Below are positions 60,421 to 64,000 of a stretch of DNA of 64,000 bases, piece by piece. The notes under the pieces were generated by a model. It saw only the letters and a program-made list of their open reading frames with translations, did no database searches and was not told where the DNA came from. Numbering within the stretch: position 1 is the stretch's first letter; each line of letters begins with the position of its first letter. Both the position numbers and the translations under genes were made by a program. This DNA is from Fistularia commersonii (taxonomy: Eukaryota > Chordata > Actinopteri > Syngnathiformes > Fistulariidae): positions 13,369,001-13,433,000 of the forward strand of contig JBBMNZ010000007.1 in NCBI GenBank assembly GCA_037954325.1. Direction: 5' to 3'.

Positions 60421-63153
60421 GTTGAAATTTACATCCTACATGGATTTGCATCCGCTGGCTGAAACAGATAAAAAGCAGTGTACCCTTTTTAAAATCACCC
60501 TCTATGAGGAATGGTAGCCTCAATGAGGTCCTCATCTTCTTGAATTGTACCGCCTCCACCTGAAAATGATTTCTGTATCACTGACATACCAATGCCAGAC
60601 TGGAGTGACAGCGATATACATTTTTTTTCCTCTTTTTTTCTCTCTTAACAGCAAGTGTTATTCATACATCACCCTCACTTAAGGTCTGATATTTCTGGTT
60701 GTTTTTACATGGTAGAGTTCCTCTAACCATCAGGGGAATTTACATTCAAGTAGTTTCAAAGGGTCCATTTAGGATAACTGCAGGAGAAGTGAAATCAGCA
60801 CGTGTGACAGTTTGTTCATGGTTGATAAAGCCCAGACTGTCAAGCCTTCTGTCAGAGGTGTTCTCTTTGTTCACATATTATTTCCTATTTTTACATTTAA
60901 CACTTGTGGCCATAACACTGTTCAGTCATGTCAACTCCATCGCCCCAAAAAGCCATCTCTTATTCCAACTGTCACATTCCCTCAGTGGCCGGTGGTGTTT
61001 GACACAGTGCCCTGAGACTTCTAAGTTATTACAGTCCAACAAAGTGTCTCTTCTCAGAGCTTTAACAGAGGTTAATTCAGTGTAGATTTGCATTCATTTA
61101 AAAAGTAATTCATGAGAAAAAAAGTATTCCGGACAATTAAAGCCTCTTGAATTCTACCTGCAGTCTTGTGCACAATGTTCAATTCATTTGTAAGAGCAGC
61201 TTTTCACTCTTTTCACTATGCCATGGTCTGATGTTCATAATGGTTTTTATATCTATTTATAGTGCCATTACATACATTTAAAAGGAAATTCAACCTCTTC
61301 GTATCTCTATAAAAGCACACCACTTGACAGCTCATCCACAGATGTATGTCCAAATGTGTTAATAAAAATTATGTTATATTATTTACAGGGTCAGTTAATT
61401 ATTTTAGCTTTCCTTTTCATTACATTTTTTATTGATTAAAGTTTTCCCCATTATCTCAAGGTAGCACTCCCCTGAATTCATTCTTGGTTTTATTGTTACA
61501 CATCTATTTTGGATTTTATCAATATGAATGTAAAATATGAATATAAAATGTGGTTTAGATATAGATCGGCACACCATGCTTCTTCACCTAAACACAGAAA
61601 GCCTCTTGGATGAGACAAGCAATGTGTTCAAGAAGGCAAATTAAGGACAGCCATCACAATAAGATTTGACGATGATTGACCGTGACCTGGATGACACAGA
61701 ACCTTTACAGACATAATGCAGTTTCATTGGCAGAGACATCAACCTGCATCACAAGTCATATGATCATTAGGATCATGCAAATGTTGTAGGTTTCTGAAAA
61801 TGTGTTTTACATTGCTTTTTGGACAAAACCAAAAAACACTGACAACTACAACTATAGACGTAAAAAGGCCAATTATGGATGGTCAATCAAATAATCTCCA
61901 TGATGGCATCCCCATATTTAATGCTGTATTGACAATACCATATATCATTGGGTATTAAAGCTGTCCCTGTTGCACACATACAGCAGCTTTTTATGTCAAC
62001 AAGCTTCCTTTTTCAAGATCAGACATAAGTATCTGTAAAAGAAAAGGATCCAAAATACTTTGAGAAGTACATTTTTTTGAAGTCTGAGTTTCATCACAGA
62101 TACAAAAAAAAATCATTTTGTCTCAAGAATTTTAATAAGCGGCTACCTTGTCAGTCACATTGAAATCAATTTGAATATGTATGGTAGTGTGTAATTGCCC
62201 ATGATACAATTACAAACAAGTGACAGCTTTATAAAAATGTATTCCTCTTTTGAAAGTCAAAGCAAAGGGCAAAGTGAGCCTGGAAGTAATTAGCTATCAC
62301 ACCTTCAGCAATGCAGAGTTATTATGCTAATTCCAAAATAATTCATCAAAGGTCCAAATTTCCGTGAACGAAATGTATTTGTTCCATCATGTAAGCAGAT
62401 GCAAACACAACACTGATTAGAATAAAGGCTGTAGGGGTTGTTGGGTGGGGGGGGAGTGAAATCAAGTGACATCCTATTAATCACCTCTGTATTGTGACAG
62501 GCAATACCTCGGACTGCTTAGCAACCTCCTCCTCAAGGGCAATAGCCAGACTGATGAGATTTATCAATGGAGAAGGCATCTGCTCTATAAAGTTGTAAAT
62601 TTTCTATAGCTGATCTGTAAGCACATGCTGCCCTGAAAGGCTGCTCAACAACTCAGTTCATTTTTTCAGCTGCATGGACAAACCATCTGTGTCTGATATC
62701 AAAATTTTTACAGGCTTCCTGTACACCCAGAATACATGGCACAGAGCACAGAATTGTTACAAAAAAACAAAAAAAAATCAAAACTGCGCCACCAGTTTTT
62801 AGCAACATGGAGAAAAATCATACAAAGAAATAAATGAAAATAAACAGTTTTTGAGAAGATAAGAGACAGGTAAAATAGCTTGTTGAAAGAATGAGAAAGA
62901 TGTTTGTAATGAGCCACATGAACAGAGTGAAGTTAGAGGAATGGTGGGGGCTCTTGAAGGACATTGGTCAACTATTTCGTTTTCAGACATGATTATTGGC
63001 AAAATCTGACAATGCGTGGAACTCCACAAGAAACTTTGTCAGGGAAAACTTCCGAACATTAGTTTCAGCAGAGCTGTACATCCACAATAAACGTAACCCA
63101 CTCAGTCATAACAAGTGGCTAGAATTGCGTGCTATTCGGATATCCTGTCTTAC
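60421..63153 (-). other. Probable start of the long grm4 intron; no other feature
   Basis: This stretch lies downstream of the GTAAGA splice donor of the grm4 exon in transcript order. It is AT-rich, with many stops in all frames and no recognised protein match or repeat family. Any of it may hold conserved regulatory elements, but nothing in the sequence alone shows this. Confidence 0.6.
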
Positions 63154-63693
63154 CTTAAACAAGCGAAGGATGTTTGCCACCATGATTGAGACCGAGCTGG
63201 AGGACGCTCCAATGACACCCACTACCCTCTCAGGCTTTGTGATGATGGGCACCCCTCCTCCGAGACATTTGACGTCGGTACTGTCCTTTTCGATCAGGGC
63301 CTGCACGAAGGTGAGTGACTGCTCCAAGGCGTGCGTGTCCCTAGAACAGGTATCCAGGATCCGCGCCCCCAGTGTGATGTTAGGCAGTAGATTATTGTCA
63401 TTATTGATGCGGTCAAGGGCAAAGAGCATTGCCTCCAGTCTGTGTATACCCTTCTCTTTCTTCAGCTCCCCACATGGCTTGCCATCATGGCCCCTAGCAT
63501 GAACCGGGAAAAGCCCACCTAAGGAGATATCCCCATCGATGCGTATGGAGTTCAAATGTGTGTGTCCTGACCCTTTGGGTTTAGCAGCCTGTGCAGCCTT
63601 GAGGGAGCTATAGAGAAGCAGCAGGAGCAGCAGTGCCATGCTGTTTCGTTGACACACAGTCCGATCCGGTCTCCAAGTATGGGGTTGAAACAT
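63154..63693 (-). CDS. grm4: Metabotropic glutamate receptor 4-like, first coding exon
   Basis: This exon encodes the N-terminus of a group III metabotropic glutamate receptor, a class C GPCR that inhibits adenylate cyclase at presynaptic terminals. Its 180 codons contain a leucine-rich signal peptide (about residues 19-36, Ala-rich cleavage region) and then the start of the extracellular Venus-flytrap domain. Family motifs seen are SIRIDGDISLGGLFPVHARG (49-68), CGELKKEKGIHRLEAML (74-90), a glycosylation site at N105 and ILDTCSRDTHALEQSLTFVQ (112-131). K81, R85 and S166 align with known mGluR4 glutamate-binding residues. The frame ends at Lys180, followed by a GTAAGA donor (63153-63148), phase 0. 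Wording such as HLNSIRIDGD and ITKPERVVGVIGA fits grm4 better than grm7 or grm8. The first ATG is used; an ATG at 63639 just before the hydrophobic stretch may be the real start. Later exons were not found in the window. Confidence 0.93.
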
Positions 63694-64000
63694 GACCGCA
63701 GCCGGAGCGCACAGCCGCCCTGCACGACTGAAGCCAGGGGTTGGAAAACAACAGCAGCCAGATATTACTTTATGATGGCCAGAGAGTCAATTGCAATACC
63801 TCTTGAAGCAGTTGGCACAGAACAGGTTTCCTCTCATGTCTCTCCTCTCTCCCAGGCATTCAATTAATGTAGAATATGAGCTTGGCTCTTGCAGAGGATG
63901 TAATCCTGTTCTCTTCTGTCACTCCCTCACTCCATCACCGGACCTAAGTAGTGGGCAGCTTCTCTCAAGCTGCTGATATTTACACACTCACCTATGGAGA
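63694..64000 (-). other. Sequence upstream of the grm4 start (5' UTR or intron)
   Basis: This is the 5' side of the grm4 coding exon. On the minus strand a pyrimidine-rich stretch ending in CAG (AG at 63729-63728) would make a plausible acceptor, with the exon beginning at about 63727 and leaving a short 5' leader before the ATG. That is only an inference. I see no clear TATA box and no CpG-island-like density, so the promoter is probably further right, outside the window. Confidence 0.35.

Noticed and set aside
62590..62620. Minus-strand 'cttacag|atcagctata', which looks like a splice acceptor followed by ISY, as in the start of the next grm4 exon
   Set aside because: The following codons do not continue the receptor sequence and a stop soon follows; the match is only eight bases.
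1..64000. Functional tRNA, rRNA or CRISPR-like arrays
   Set aside because: The only tRNA-like motifs seen are SINE heads; no regularly spaced direct repeats with unique spacers were found, and the DNA is eukaryotic.

Overview
The window looks like about 64 kb of AT-rich vertebrate DNA, almost certainly from a teleost fish. It has no dense coding, operons or bacterial signals. Microsatellites are common, and there are many decayed transposable elements of kinds typical of fish: a tRNA-headed SINE, RTE-like and L1-like LINEs, Ty3/Gypsy LTR elements and hAT DNA transposons. The only host coding sequence I can support is one exon at the far right on the minus strand, 63154-63693. It encodes the signal peptide and the first part of the ligand-binding domain of a group III metabotropic glutamate receptor, best matched to grm4. 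It ends in a consensus splice donor. Transcription runs right to left and no later grm4 exon was recognised, so most or all of the window to its left is probably one very long grm4 intron or its sequence equivalent.

Layout. 1-11.2 kb: non-coding, with one small SINE fragment near 1.9 kb. 11.2-13.5 kb: an RTE-like LINE copy, broken and carrying a 0.5 kb insertion. 13.5-18.6 kb: non-coding with a long AT microsatellite. 18.6-22.5 kb: a decayed L1-like LINE (ORF1, then the ORF2 endonuclease) interrupted by a SINE and bordered by an oppositely oriented LINE reverse-transcriptase fragment. 23.6-26.05 kb: a Ty3/Gypsy copy with gag, protease and integrase remnants but no reverse transcriptase. 28.9-29.8 kb: a pair of SINE arms in inverted orientation, followed by a hAT right end. 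32.45-32.95 kb: another LINE fragment. 33237-34932: a whole but internally deleted hAT element with matching ends and an 8-bp target duplication. 40.2 kb: a SINE tail. 44.3-45.2 kb: a hAT transposase relic whose right end matches that at 29.8 kb. 49.2-49.8 kb: two SINEs in tandem. 52.4-53.4 kb: two RTE fragments in opposite orientation. 56.9-57.2 kb: a weak SINE relic. 57.7-60.4 kb: a second Ty3/Gypsy copy, nearly complete in domain order but full of stops and frameshifts and with changed catalytic residues. 60.4-63.15 kb: non-coding, then the grm4 exon.

None of the mobile elements seems able to make a working protein. The region reads as a store of dead insertions in non-coding DNA next to a neuronal receptor gene. 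I found no new gene system. The clearest discrete objects are the hAT element at 33.2-34.9 kb and the two Gypsy copies with identifiable catalytic-site losses.
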